A stretch of 44,201 bases of DNA, taken from NCBI RefSeq assembly GCF_028066395.1, contig NZ_JALCBM010000001.1, positions 38,439 to 82,639 of the forward strand, in the 5' to 3' direction. Positions 31,069 to 40,736 of the stretch are shown here, piece after piece (within the stretch, counting starts at the first letter, position 1; each line of letters opens with the position of its first letter). This DNA comes from Ruegeria sp. (GTDB taxonomy: Bacteria; Pseudomonadota; Alphaproteobacteria; Rhodobacterales; Rhodobacteraceae). Position numbers and translations under genes: made by a program. Under the pieces are notes generated by a model, which was given only the letters and a program-made list of their open reading frames with translations, was not told the origin of the DNA and searched no databases.

Positions 31069-32041
31069 TACCGACAAATCAGACACGCTGGTCCCCGATG
31101 AAGGGCTGGCCCCCGCATCAACCGCGCTGCCAACAGCAGGAGTGATGGACGATCTGGCAACCCCGCCCCGCAGCCAGTGGCGCGACGTGTGGGATCAGTT
31201 CAAGACCCACAAGGGTGCGATGCTGGGGGCGATCCTGTTCATCTTCATCGTCGCCTCGGTCTATCTTGGCCCCTATCTGTGGACCATCGACCCAACCCAG
31301 ATCGACATCCGGTCGCGCAATCAGGGCCCCAGCTTTGCGCATCCGTTCGGCACGGATCAGTTGGGCCGTGATATCATGGCGCGGATGATGGCGGGCGGGC
31401 AGACCTCGGTTTCCGTGGGGATCACCGCCATGCTGCTGGCGCTGTTTCTGGGCTCGTTGATCGGGGTTGTCGCCGGGTTCTTCAAACGGCTCGACGGCCC
31501 GCTGATGCGCCTGACCGACCTGTTCCTGGCGCTGCCCCTGCTGCCATTGCTGCTGGTCATGATGCTGCTGTTCCGCGAGCCTTTGTCGGCCGCTTTCGGG
31601 CTGGAGCGTGGGATTTTCATCCTGATCGTCTGTGCCATCGGCATCACCTCGTGGATGCCCACAGCCCGGATCGTGCGCGGTGACGTGCTGGCCATCAAGG
31701 AACGAGAGTTCGTTCTGGCCGCCCGCTCCATCGGCACCAGCAACACGCAGATCATTACACGGCACATCCTGCCCAACGTGCTGTCACCGATCATGGTCTC
31801 GGCCACGCTGGGCATTGCCACCGCGATCATCACGGAAAGCGCGCTGTCCTTCCTTGGCCTCGGCTTTCCGCCCGATTTCCCCACATGGGGCCGGTTGCTG
31901 TTCGACGGGGTCGATTACCTGCAGCAATATCCGGAACGCGTGTTCTGGCCCGGTCTGGCGATCTCACTGACAGTGCTGAGCGTCAACTATCTGGGTGATG
32001 GCCTGCGCGACGCGCTGGACCCACGCATTCGCGGACGCTAA
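31061..32041 (+). CDS. peptide-type ABC transporter permease (DppC-like)
   Basis: HPFGTDQLGRDIMARMMAGGQTSVSVGI, REFVLAARSIGTSNTQIITRHILPNVLSPIMV; 8-nt overlap with the upstream permease. Confidence 0.95.
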   Translation: MTDTDKSDTLVPDEGLAPASTALPTAGVMDDLATPPRSQWRDVWDQFKTHKGAMLGAILFIFIVASVYLGPYLWTIDPTQIDIRSRNQGPSFAHPFGTDQLGRDIMARMMAGGQTSVSVGITAMLLALFLGSLIGVVAGFFKRLDGPLMRLTDLFLALPLLPLLLVMMLLFREPLSAAFGLERGIFILIVCAIGITSWMPTARIVRGDVLAIKEREFVLAARSIGTSNTQIITRHILPNVLSPIMVSATLGIATAIITESALSFLGLGFPPDFPTWGRLLFDGVDYLQQYPERVFWPGLAISLTVLSVNYLGDGLRDALDPRIRGR

Positions 32042-32046
32042 CGACA

Positions 32047-33183
32047 TCAGCCGGTGCGTTTCAGCGCACCGGCCAACAAAACAATCAGGACCGCCAGCGG
32101 CAGCAGCACAGCAAAGGCCAGCCGCAAGGTCAGAAGATCGGCGAGAAACCCGATCAGGGGCGGGCCGATCAGCAACCCTCCGTACCCCAAAGTGGCGACA
32201 CTGGCGATGGCCTGCCCCGGCGGGACATCCGGATCACTGGCCGCACGGCTGAAGGCCAGCGGCATGATCACGGCATAGCCCACGCCCATACCGGCAAACC
32301 CCACCAGCGCCAAAATGGGCGTTGTGCTTGAGACCACGCAAAACACCCCCAAAGCGGCGCAGATACCGCCGAACCGAGCGGTGGCCACGGGGCCGAAACG
32401 GGTGATCACGATCCCTCCGGCAAGACGGAAGGCGACCATGGTTGCAGAGAACACAGCATAGCCCAGCGCGGCCACACTCTCGGTTGCATCCGTGACGTCA
32501 CGCAGGAAAATGGCGCTCCAATCCGCGACGGCCCCTTCACCCAAAGCGCCGCACAGGGCGGTCAGCCCGACCAGAACCAATGCACCGGATGGCAAGGCAA
32601 AGACCGAGCCTTTCGCCAATTCCGACCTGCGCGAGGTCCAGCGCACCCACGACAGGCCCAGCGCCAAGCCCACCACCACACCGCCCGCCAACAGGAAATG
32701 CGTCAGAACGCTCAACTCCAACTGAACCGCGCCATAGCCGCTGAGGGCACCCAGCCCCGCCCCAAGGCTCCACATCGCGTGGAATGAGGACATGACAGGC
32801 TTGTCATAGACCTGTTCAACCTCTGCCGCCCAGGCGTTCATCGCCACATCCATCGAGCCGTGAAAAGCCCCGAAGATGAACAGGAATGCAGCCAACGCCC
32901 AGAACCCGCCCGCCAGCGCCAACAGGATCAGCGACAGAGTGTACAGCACCGCAATGATGCGGGTGATGGCGACCGCCCCAAACCGGTCGGTCAATCGCCC
33001 GGTCACCGGAAAGGAACACACAGCCCCGGCAGCCATGAACAACAGGCCATAGCCCAGCGCCTCGTGCGTCAGGTCCAGCCGGTCGCGAATGGCCGGAATG
33101 CGCGAGGCCCAGATGCCGAACAGAGCCCCGTTCAGAATGAACATGGCGGCCACGGCGCGCCATGCCGCTGCAATACCGATCAC
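32047..33183 (-). CDS. MFS transporter
   Basis: 12-TM-like hydrophobic ORF: MFILNGALFGIWASRIPAIRDRLDLTHEALGYGLLFMAAGAVCSFPVTGRLTDRFGA. Confidence 0.88.
   Translation of the reverse strand: MIGIAAAWRAVAAMFILNGALFGIWASRIPAIRDRLDLTHEALGYGLLFMAAGAVCSFPVTGRLTDRFGAVAITRIIAVLYTLSLILLALAGGFWALAAFLFIFGAFHGSMDVAMNAWAAEVEQVYDKPVMSSFHAMWSLGAGLGALSGYGAVQLELSVLTHFLLAGGVVVGLALGLSWVRWTSRRSELAKGSVFALPSGALVLVGLTALCGALGEGAVADWSAIFLRDVTDATESVAALGYAVFSATMVAFRLAGGIVITRFGPVATARFGGICAALGVFCVVSSTTPILALVGFAGMGVGYAVIMPLAFSRAASDPDVPPGQAIASVATLGYGGLLIGPPLIGFLADLLTLRLAFAVLLPLAVLIVLLAGALKRTG
32050..32073. terminator. hairpin GCCGGTGCG-TTTCAG-CGCACCGGC at convergent gene ends
   Basis: Perfect 9-bp stem just after the permease stop and inside the last codons of the MFS gene. 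Confidence 0.65.
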
Positions 33184-33249
33184 GGAAACCCCCTCACCTG
33201 CGATACGTCACCTGTTCTACAGGCTTGCAGCGCTTTGGCAACTCAGGGG

Positions 33250-34527
33250 CTATTCCAGCCGTTTGCGGATGGTGCGGATGGCAAACCAGACGCCCAGCAC
33301 CACCGGAACCGTCACCGCCGCCGTCAGCATCCCCTTGCTGATCCCCGCCGTGGTCAGCGGATACAGCACATAGCTGGCCAGAGACACCGCGTAATAGCTG
33401 ATCGCCACCACCGACAGCCCTTCGACCGTGTGTTGCAACCGCAGGGCCATATCAGCTCGGCGATCCATGCTTTCCAGCAGCGCCTGATTCTGCGCGCTGC
33501 GTTCCACATCGACACGGGTCCGCAACAGCTCACCCGCGCGGATGGCCCGGTCGGACAGGGCCTGCAGACGGGTCTCGGTGGATTTCACGGTGCGGATCGC
33601 CGGATCATAGCGACGCATCATGAAATCGGCAAAGCTCTGACGGCCCTTGAACCGTTCCTCGCGCAGGGCCGCGATACGCTGGGTGACGATTGCCTCATAG
33701 GCGCCGGTCGCACCAAAGCGAAAGGTGCTGCGGGCCGAGATGGTCTCAAGCTCGGTCGAGACCGACAGAAACTGCGGCAACAAGGCATCGGGCTGGGCGC
33801 TGTTGTCGGTCATCTGCTCCATAAGATCGGTCAGCTGCGCATCCAGTTCCCCAAGGCGCGGTGTCAACTGCTTGATGCGGGCGAAACCCAGCATGGACAT
33901 CGCCTTGTAGGTCTCGATCTCGCACATGCGCTGCACGATCCGCCCCACCCGACGCCGCCCGGTGCCCGGAGAAACAAATACCGCAAACCGCATATGCCCC
34001 GCCGGATCGATACGGAAATCACTGGCGCAAATGGCCGCGTCATCCAGCACCCGCGACACCGCAAGGCTTTCCGGTTCGAACCAATCGGCCAGCGCGCGGC
34101 CGACCGCCTCATCCCCCTGACACTCGCTGACCCGCACCATGGCCGAGGTCACCCGCTGCCCCGGGCTGGCCATCAGCCAATCGGGGGGAAACACCTCGAA
34201 ATCCGCAGGGTTGAAGGCACGCTCGCTGACATTCTGCGTGATCGCCGTATAGGTCACAAACTCTGTATGCTGTTCCCATTTCAGCCAGTGCCGCCCGATC
34301 TGACCCGCGTAATGGGTGGCCTCGGGCTGCGGATGCTGCGCCCCGTGACGATCCAGCAAATCCTTGAGATGGGCCAGATCCTGATCCCGATCCCTGGCCG
34401 CCGCCGCAACCGGTTTCTTGATCGCCAGAAACACCACCGTGCAGGGCGCCTTGGCAACAGGAAAGGGGCGCGCATGCAGCTCATTGGCCAGCGCATACCG
34501 CAACGGGTGATCCTGAATTGGCGTCAT
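33250..34527 (-). CDS. DUF3422 family protein with C-terminal TM helices
   Basis: MTPIQDHPLRYALANELHARPFPVAKAPCTVVFLA; C-terminal hydrophobic helices VVAISYYAVSLASYVLYPL and GMLTAAVTVPVVLGVWFAI. Confidence 0.8.
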   Translation of the reverse strand: MTPIQDHPLRYALANELHARPFPVAKAPCTVVFLAIKKPVAAAARDRDQDLAHLKDLLDRHGAQHPQPEATHYAGQIGRHWLKWEQHTEFVTYTAITQNVSERAFNPADFEVFPPDWLMASPGQRVTSAMVRVSECQGDEAVGRALADWFEPESLAVSRVLDDAAICASDFRIDPAGHMRFAVFVSPGTGRRRVGRIVQRMCEIETYKAMSMLGFARIKQLTPRLGELDAQLTDLMEQMTDNSAQPDALLPQFLSVSTELETISARSTFRFGATGAYEAIVTQRIAALREERFKGRQSFADFMMRRYDPAIRTVKSTETRLQALSDRAIRAGELLRTRVDVERSAQNQALLESMDRRADMALRLQHTVEGLSVVAISYYAVSLASYVLYPLTTAGISKGMLTAAVTVPVVLGVWFAIRTIRKRLE

Positions 34528-34635
34528 TGTCCTGCCCCTGTCATTCCCGCGCACTATACGAGACCTGCAGGACATATCAATTCTCTTTTTATTTCATACA
34601 CTTACAGGGATACAACGGTATACAAATCCGCTATC

Positions 34636-34992
34636 TCATTGATTTGGCTGCCACAGCTCAATCGGATTCCCCTCAGGGTCGTGGATACGAGCGAACCGAC
34701 CAACTTCACTGTCCCACTCAGCGCGGGTCTCAACGGCGATTCCGGCGACCTTCAGCTGCGCGATCAAGGCATCCAGATCATCAACCCGAAAATTGATCAT
34801 CCACTGCTGCTCGGCACGCCCGAAATACGTGGTATCCTCGGCAAAAGGCGCAAAGACCGTATACCCCTCACGCTGCTTCCAGGGCACCGGATCATAGTGA
34901 CTGACCCCCAGATGTTCCTCATACCACGCGCTCAGCGCCTTGGGATCACGGGCGCGAAAAAACACGCCCCCTATGCCATTCACCTTCTCCAT
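34636..34992 (-). CDS. VOC/glyoxalase-bleomycin resistance family protein
   Basis: VNGIGGVFFRARDPKALSAWYEEHLGV...WMINFRVDDLDALIAQLKVAGI...FARIHDPEGNPIELWQP. Confidence 0.9.
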   Translation of the reverse strand: MEKVNGIGGVFFRARDPKALSAWYEEHLGVSHYDPVPWKQREGYTVFAPFAEDTTYFGRAEQQWMINFRVDDLDALIAQLKVAGIAVETRAEWDSEVGRFARIHDPEGNPIELWQPNQ

Positions 34993-35043
34993 AACCGCCT
35001 CCCACCATCTTCCAAGCCCACCCAGCCTATCACAATCCGCCTG

Positions 35044-35102
35044 CTTCATCTGGCTATAAATATCCTGGGGGTGAGGCCGCAGGCCGAGGGGGCAAAGCCC
35101 CC
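35044..35102. repeat. intergenic repeat copy 2: CTTCATCTGGCTATAAATATCCTGGGGG plus hairpin GGGGGC-AAA-GCCCCC
   Basis: Core matches 21361 copy (CTTCATCTGGC-A-AAATATCC-GGGG), again followed by a GC-rich hairpin. Confidence 0.7.
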
Positions 35103-35119
35103 CACATGACCCAAAAAGA

Positions 35120-35143
35120 AAAGGGCGCCCAAAGGCGCCCTTT
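35120..35143 (-). terminator. rho-independent terminator after pntB
   Basis: Minus strand: AAAGGGCGCC-TTTG-GGCGCCCTTT followed by TCTTTTT. Confidence 0.9.
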
Positions 35144-35165
35144 GCAACTTGCCTACACCCTCAGA

Positions 35166-36620
35166 TCAGTCGATCATCGGCAGCAGCTTGTCCAAAGACT
35201 GCTTGGCATCGCCATAGAACATGCGGGTGTTCTCCTTGAAGAACAACGGGTTTTCGATACCCGAATAGCCAGTGCCCTGCCCGCGTTTGCTGACAAACAC
35301 CTGCTTGGCCTTCCAGCATTCCAGAACCGGCATCCCTGCGATGGGGCTGTTGGGGTCCTCCTGCGCCGCAGGGTTCACGATGTCGTTCGAGCCGATGACG
35401 ATGGCCACATCCGTCTCCGGGAAGTCCTCGTTGATCTCGTCCATTTCCAGAACGATGTCATACGGCACCTTCGCCTCGGCCAGCAGCACGTTCATGTGCC
35501 CCGGCAGACGCCCGGCAACCGGGTGGATCGCGAAACGCACCTCTTTGCCCTTGGCGCGCAGCTTGCGGACCAGTTCAGACACCGATTGCTGCGCCTGCGC
35601 CACGGCCATGCCGTATCCGGGGATGATGATCACGCTGTCGGCGTCATTCAGCGCCGCAGCCACACCATCGGCATCGATCGCCACCTGCTCGCCCTCGACC
35701 TCCATCTGAGGACCCGAGGCACCGCCAAAGCCACCCAGGATCACACTGACAAAGTGGCGGTTCATCGCCTTGCACATGATGTAGGACAGGATCGCACCGG
35801 ACGAGCCAACCAGCGCGCCAACAACGATCAGCAGGTCATTGCCCAGCGAGAAACCAATCGCCGCCGCGGCCCAGCCCGAGTAGCTGTTCAGCATCGACAC
35901 AACCACCGGCATGTCGGCCCCGCCGATACCCATGATCAGGTGATAGCCGATGAACAGCGCCGCCAGCGTCATCAGGATCAGCGGGAACAGACCACCGGTC
36001 GAGGTGTACCAGATCAGACAGATCAGCGAGAGACCCGCCGCCGCCGCGTTCAGAGCATGACCGCCGGGCAGCTTGGTCGCCGCCGAGGTCACCTTGCCCG
36101 CCAGCTTGCCATAGGCCACGACCGACCCGGTAAAGGTGATCGCACCAATGAAGATGCCCAGGAACAGTTCCACATGCAGGATCGCCAGCTCGGCCGAGGT
36201 TTTCTTGGCGATCAGCTTGGCAAACGCGCCCAGATCAGACAGATCCGCCTGACCTGCGCTATCCTTGATGGCCATGACCTGCGCCACATTGCCGATCTCA
36301 AAATGCGCGTTGAATCCCACGAACACAGCCGCCAGACCAACCAGCGAGTGCATCGCGGCCACCAGTTGCGGCATCTCGGTCATTTGCACGCGTTGCGCCA
36401 CATATTGACCGATCAGACCACCGCCGATGATCAGCAGCAGCGACAGCAGCCACAGACCCGAACCGGGGCCAACCAGCGTGGCAAAGACCGCCAGCGCCAT
36501 ACCGACGATGCCATACCAGACCGCGCGCTTGGCGCTTTCCTGGTTCGACAGACCGCCGAGCGAAAGGATGAACAGAACAGCCGCAACGACATAGGCGGCA
36601 GTGGTGAAGCCAAATTCCAT
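35166..36620 (-). CDS. pntB: NAD(P) transhydrogenase subunit beta
   Basis: [113 protein letters not shown]. Confidence 0.97.
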   Translation of the reverse strand: MEFGFTTAAYVVAAVLFILSLGGLSNQESAKRAVWYGIVGMALAVFATLVGPGSGLWLLSLLLIIGGGLIGQYVAQRVQMTEMPQLVAAMHSLVGLAAVFVGFNAHFEIGNVAQVMAIKDSAGQADLSDLGAFAKLIAKKTSAELAILHVELFLGIFIGAITFTGSVVAYGKLAGKVTSAATKLPGGHALNAAAAGLSLICLIWYTSTGGLFPLILMTLAALFIGYHLIMGIGGADMPVVVSMLNSYSGWAAAAIGFSLGNDLLIVVGALVGSSGAILSYIMCKAMNRHFVSVILGGFGGASGPQMEVEGEQVAIDADGVAAALNDADSVIIIPGYGMAVAQAQQSVSELVRKLRAKGKEVRFAIHPVAGRLPGHMNVLLAEAKVPYDIVLEMDEINEDFPETDVAIVIGSNDIVNPAAQEDPNSPIAGMPVLECWKAKQVFVSKRGQGTGYSGIENPLFFKENTRMFYGDAKQSLDKLLPMID

Positions 36621-36633
36621 GTGCCCGGCCTCC

Positions 36634-38205
36634 TTAAGATTTCTGGAACATGGCAAGCATGCGCCGGGTTACGAGGAAGCCGCCGAAGATGTTGATCCCG
36701 GCCATGAAGACAGACAGCGCCGCCAGCAAGATGACCAGGAACGACCCCGATCCGATCTGCATAAGCGCCCCGACGATGATGATCGACGAGATCGCGTTGG
36801 TGATCGCCATCAACGGAGTGTGCAGCGAATGCGAAACGTTCCAGATCACCTGGAAGCCCACAAAGATCGCCAACACAAAGACGATAAAGTGCTGCATGAA
36901 GCTGGCCGGAGCGATCAGCCCCACCAACAGCATCAGCGCGCCACCCACACCCAGCAGAGTGAACTGCTGCTTGGTCTGCGCCTTGAACGCCGCAATCTCC
37001 TGCGCGCGCTTTTCTTCCGGGGTCAGTTCCTTGACCTCGGGCTTTTTCTGCGCCGCAATCGCCTGCACCTTGGGCGGCGGCGGCGGGAAGGTGATCTCAC
37101 CCTGATGGGTGACGGTCGCGCCACGGATCACGTCATCTTCCATGTCGTGATTGATCTGGCCGTCCTTCTCGGGCGTCAGGTCCGTCATCATGTGACGGAT
37201 GTTGGTGGCATAAAGCGACGAGGACTGTGCCGCCATCCGGCTGGGGAAGTCGGTATAGCCGATGATGGTCACGCCATTGTCGGTCACGATCTTCTCATCC
37301 GCGACGGTCAGCTTGCAGTTGCCGCCTTTTTCCGCCGCAAGGTCCACGATGACCGAGCCCGGCTTCATCGCCTCGACCATGTCCTTGGTCCAAAGCTCGG
37401 GCGCTTCGCGGTTCGGGATCAGCGCCGTCGTGATGACGATATCCATTTCAGGCGCAAGCTCGCGGAATTTGGCCAACTGCGCTTCGCGGAATTCATCGGA
37501 CTGGACCGAGGCATAACCGCCAGTGGCCGCACCGTCCTGCTGTTCTTCTTCGAAATCCAGATAGACGAACTCGGCCCCCATCGATTCGACCTGCTCGGCC
37601 ACTTCGGGGCGCACGTCGAACGCATAGGTGATCGCGCCCAGCGAGGTGGACGTACCGATGGCCGCCAGACCGGCAACGCCGGCCCCGACGATCAGCACCT
37701 TGGCAGGCGGCACCTTACCGGCGGCGGTCACCTGACCGGTGAAGAACCGGCCAAAGTTGTTGCCCGCCTCGATCACCGCACGGTAACCGGCGATATTTGC
37801 CATCGACGACAGTGCGTCCATCTTCTGGGCGCGGCTGATGCGGGGCACCATTTCCATGGCGATCACATTGGCGCCCTTGGATTTGGCCGCCTCCATCCCC
37901 TCTTCATTCCCGGCAGGATTAAAGAAGGAAATCAGCGTCTTGTCCTTGGTCAGCCGCTTCAGCTCGGTCTCATTCGGCTGACGCACCTTGGCGATGATGT
38001 CGGCAGCTTTCCACAGCGACGCGGCGGTCTTGACCACCTCGACCCCGGCTTCTTCATAAGCTGCGTCCGAGAACCCGGCGGCAGCACCGGCGCCTTTCTC
38101 GATCAGGCAGTCATAGCCCAGCTTCTGCAATTGACGGGCTGAATCCGGGGTCATGGCCACCCGGTTCTCGCCGTCAAAACTTTCCTTTGGCGTTCCTATT
38201 TTCAA
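36634..38205 (-). CDS. pntA: Re/Si-specific NAD(P)(+) transhydrogenase subunit alpha
   Basis: [63 protein letters not shown]-terminal TM segments. Confidence 0.97.
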   Translation of the reverse strand: MKIGTPKESFDGENRVAMTPDSARQLQKLGYDCLIEKGAGAAAGFSDAAYEEAGVEVVKTAASLWKAADIIAKVRQPNETELKRLTKDKTLISFFNPAGNEEGMEAAKSKGANVIAMEMVPRISRAQKMDALSSMANIAGYRAVIEAGNNFGRFFTGQVTAAGKVPPAKVLIVGAGVAGLAAIGTSTSLGAITYAFDVRPEVAEQVESMGAEFVYLDFEEEQQDGAATGGYASVQSDEFREAQLAKFRELAPEMDIVITTALIPNREAPELWTKDMVEAMKPGSVIVDLAAEKGGNCKLTVADEKIVTDNGVTIIGYTDFPSRMAAQSSSLYATNIRHMMTDLTPEKDGQINHDMEDDVIRGATVTHQGEITFPPPPPKVQAIAAQKKPEVKELTPEEKRAQEIAAFKAQTKQQFTLLGVGGALMLLVGLIAPASFMQHFIVFVLAIFVGFQVIWNVSHSLHTPLMAITNAISSIIIVGALMQIGSGSFLVILLAALSVFMAGINIFGGFLVTRRMLAMFQKS

Positions 38206-38274
38206 CGGCGCTTCCCCCTAATATTCAGTCTGATTACACATATGGTGGGTATTGTTCTTCAAGTCCTGATCTAT

Positions 38275-38297
38275 CTTGCGAAAGATTATTTCGCAAG
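38275..38297. repeat. hairpin CTTGCGAAA-GATTA-TTTCGCAAG upstream of pntA
   Basis: Perfect 9-bp stem with 5-nt loop in the gap between the ICMT-like gene and pntA. Confidence 0.7.
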
Positions 38298-38335
38298 CGC
38301 AGCATTTCTGACGTTGTGTCACATTTAACACAGGC

Positions 38336-38785
38336 TCAAATCCATCGTCGGGTTTGACGTTCGTAGCGGGCAAAATCGGCCCGGAAGGTGCGGCGCAGGC
38401 GGTCCTCTTCCGGCAGAATGAAACGCCGTTCCAACACCCAGACAAAGATCGGAACCAGAACCAGAGACAGCACCGCGTCAAAGCGCAGGATCAGCCCGGC
38501 CAGGATCAGCACGTCGCCCAGATAGATCGGGTTGCGGCTGCGCTTGTAGATGCCGGATTGCACCATGGCCGAGGGCACCTCGTGCGGGATCACAGTGGTC
38601 CGGTGGCGGCGGAATTCGACAATCGCCAGCACCGCCAGCACGACGCCCCCACCGATCAGCAAACCGCTGAGCAGATCGGTAACCGCACCCTCCAGCGACA
38701 GGCCCAGCGGCAGCACCCGCGCCTGCAGCCAGGCCAGCAGCGCAAAGCCGATCAGCCAAACAGGCGGGATGTCGATCCGACGCAT
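38336..38785 (-). CDS. isoprenylcysteine carboxyl methyltransferase/PEMT-like membrane methyltransferase
   Basis: VIPHEVPSAMVQSGIYKRSRNPIYLGDVLILAGLILRFDAVLSLVLVPIFVWVLERRFILPEEDRLRRTFRADFARYERQTRRWI. Confidence 0.85.
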   Translation of the reverse strand: MRRIDIPPVWLIGFALLAWLQARVLPLGLSLEGAVTDLLSGLLIGGGVVLAVLAIVEFRRHRTTVIPHEVPSAMVQSGIYKRSRNPIYLGDVLILAGLILRFDAVLSLVLVPIFVWVLERRFILPEEDRLRRTFRADFARYERQTRRWI

Positions 38786-38962
38786 GGGTGCCTCCTGCTG
38801 CGACACGGGGTCTAAGGCCGTGTCGTTTTCAGATCACCTCCTACCGCTTTCAGGCAAGGAAGGCAAAAGCCCAGGGTGTCGCAGGCCCAAATGCGGCACA
38901 GATGGACAGGTCAGGGCGGATCGGATAGGCCGGTGGGGCATCACATAACAGCGCGAGGCCCC

Positions 38963-40156
38963 ATGACCGATTTCACCCGCACCAAGGCCATGTTCGACCT
39001 GCCCGAAGGGGTGATCTATCTGGACGGGAACTCTCTGGGTCCCCTGCCCCGAGCGGTTGGCACGCGGGTGCAAGAGATGCTGAACGATGAATGGGGTCAG
39101 ATGCTGATCACCGGCTGGAACAAGGCGGGCTGGATGGGTCTGCCGACCGGGCTGGGCGACCGGATCGGGCGGTTGATCGGGGCAGAGCCCGGTAGTGTTG
39201 TCGTGGGCGACACCCTGTCGATCAAAGTCTATCAGGCGGTCGCCTCGGCATTGGAGATGAACCCGGGGCGCAAGGTGGTCCTGTCGGATAATGGCAATTT
39301 CCCGTCCGACCTTTATATGGCCGACGGGCTGCTGCGCTCGCTTGGACCGGACTATGAGCTGCGCGTCGTCGACCCCGAGGAGGTCGCGGCGCATATCACC
39401 GAAGAGGTCGCCGTGCTGATGCTGACCGAGGTCGATTATCGCTCGGGCCGTATACATGACATGAAGGCGCTGACCGAGCTGGCCCATGCCAATGGCGTGG
39501 TCACGGTCTGGGATCTGGCCCATTCGGCGGGCGCGATCCCGGTGTATCTGGCGGGGTGTAACGCCGATTTCGCGGTGGGCTGCACCTATAAGTATCTCAA
39601 TGGCGGGCCGGGCGCGCCCGCTTTCATCTATGTCGCACCGCGCCTGTCCGGTCAGGTCCGACCGGCGCTGTCCGGTTGGCTGGGCCACGAAGCGCCCTTT
39701 GCCTTTGATCTGGATTACCGCCCCGGCGCGGGGATCGAGCGTATGCGCGTCGGCACCCCGCCGGTCATTCAGATGACGGCGCTGTCCTCGGCGATGGATA
39801 TCTGGGACATGGCCGACATGGCCGATATACGCGCCCGATCCATCGAACTGACCGAACAGTTCATCGCCGGGGTCGAGGCCACCTGCCCCGGTCTGGAACT
39901 GGCCAGCCCGCGCGACCCGCTGCGGCGCGGCAGTCAGGTGTCGTTTCGCTTCAGGGAAGGCTACGCGGCCATGCAGGCCCTGATCGCGCGCGGCGTGATC
40001 GGCGATTTCCGCGCACCCGATATTATCCGGTTCGGCTTCACACCGCTGTATATCGACAAAGATGATGTGGAACAGGCGGTCGAAATTCTGGCCGATATCA
40101 TCGCCAATCGCCTATGGGACAAGCCAGAATACAAGATACGTCAGCGGGTTACCTGA
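38963..40156 (+). CDS. kynU: kynureninase
   Basis: YLDGNSLGPLPRAV, DNGNFPSDLYMADGL, VVTVWDLAHSAGAIPVYLAGCNADFAVGCTYKYLNGGPGAPAFIYV. Confidence 0.94.
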   Translation: MTDFTRTKAMFDLPEGVIYLDGNSLGPLPRAVGTRVQEMLNDEWGQMLITGWNKAGWMGLPTGLGDRIGRLIGAEPGSVVVGDTLSIKVYQAVASALEMNPGRKVVLSDNGNFPSDLYMADGLLRSLGPDYELRVVDPEEVAAHITEEVAVLMLTEVDYRSGRIHDMKALTELAHANGVVTVWDLAHSAGAIPVYLAGCNADFAVGCTYKYLNGGPGAPAFIYVAPRLSGQVRPALSGWLGHEAPFAFDLDYRPGAGIERMRVGTPPVIQMTALSSAMDIWDMADMADIRARSIELTEQFIAGVEATCPGLELASPRDPLRRGSQVSFRFREGYAAMQALIARGVIGDFRAPDIIRFGFTPLYIDKDDVEQAVEILADIIANRLWDKPEYKIRQRVT

Positions 40157-40727
40157 CCTCCAGCCCCGCGCCCAGCAGGGCGGCCAGTTGGGCGATCCTC
40201 TGTTCGAATTCCTCGGCCCCCGGAGCAGTCATCTTGATGCCCTTTAGTGCTGCCGTGATGGTGCGCGCGGTTTCATCCGCGCCCATCAGCAAACGTGCCC
40301 GCCCCGCAGCGCCCTCTCGACGTAGCCAATCCGCATAAAGCGCGGTCAGTTCGCCCTCGCCTTGTTCCACGATATCGGTGGACATGGATTTGGTGGCGTC
40401 CAGCATCTCAAGCCCATGGGGTGAGGCGAGGATGGCCGCCATGCCCTCGGACTGCGCCTGAATCGCCCGGTCCAGCACCTGTGGCACCGGGCCGTCGCCT
40501 TGTAGCGCCTGCGCCACAAGCGCGATCTTCTGGTCGTAATACTGCCGGGTCAGGGCGCGAACGATGGCCTCTTTGTTCTTGAAGTGCAGATAGACCGCAG
40601 GCCGCGACATCCCCGCCCCCTTGGCGATGTCATCCATCGAGGTCTTGCGGAACCCATAGGCCGCAAAGGCCTGAAAGGCCGAATTCAAAATGGCCGCCAG
40701 CCGGGGATCGTCACTCACATTGTCCAT
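40149..40727 (-). CDS. TetR family transcriptional regulator
   Basis: N-terminal HTH ILNSAFQAFAAYGFRKTSMDDIAKGAGMSRPAVYLHFKNKEAIVRAL. Confidence 0.93.
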   Translation of the reverse strand: MDNVSDDPRLAAILNSAFQAFAAYGFRKTSMDDIAKGAGMSRPAVYLHFKNKEAIVRALTRQYYDQKIALVAQALQGDGPVPQVLDRAIQAQSEGMAAILASPHGLEMLDATKSMSTDIVEQGEGELTALYADWLRREGAAGRARLLMGADETARTITAALKGIKMTAPGAEEFEQRIAQLAALLGAGLEVR

Positions 40728-40736
40728 ATCCGCAGC

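Noticed and set aside
32860-35109. 749-aa + strand ORF spanning MFS, DUF3422 and VOC genes
   Set aside because: Same antisense artefact; it crosses several genuine genes and intergenic DNA with no family signature.
35106-38142. Long + strand ORFs (529 and 513 aa) opposite pntB and pntA
   Set aside because: Antisense to conserved transhydrogenase genes; composition typical of shadow ORFs.
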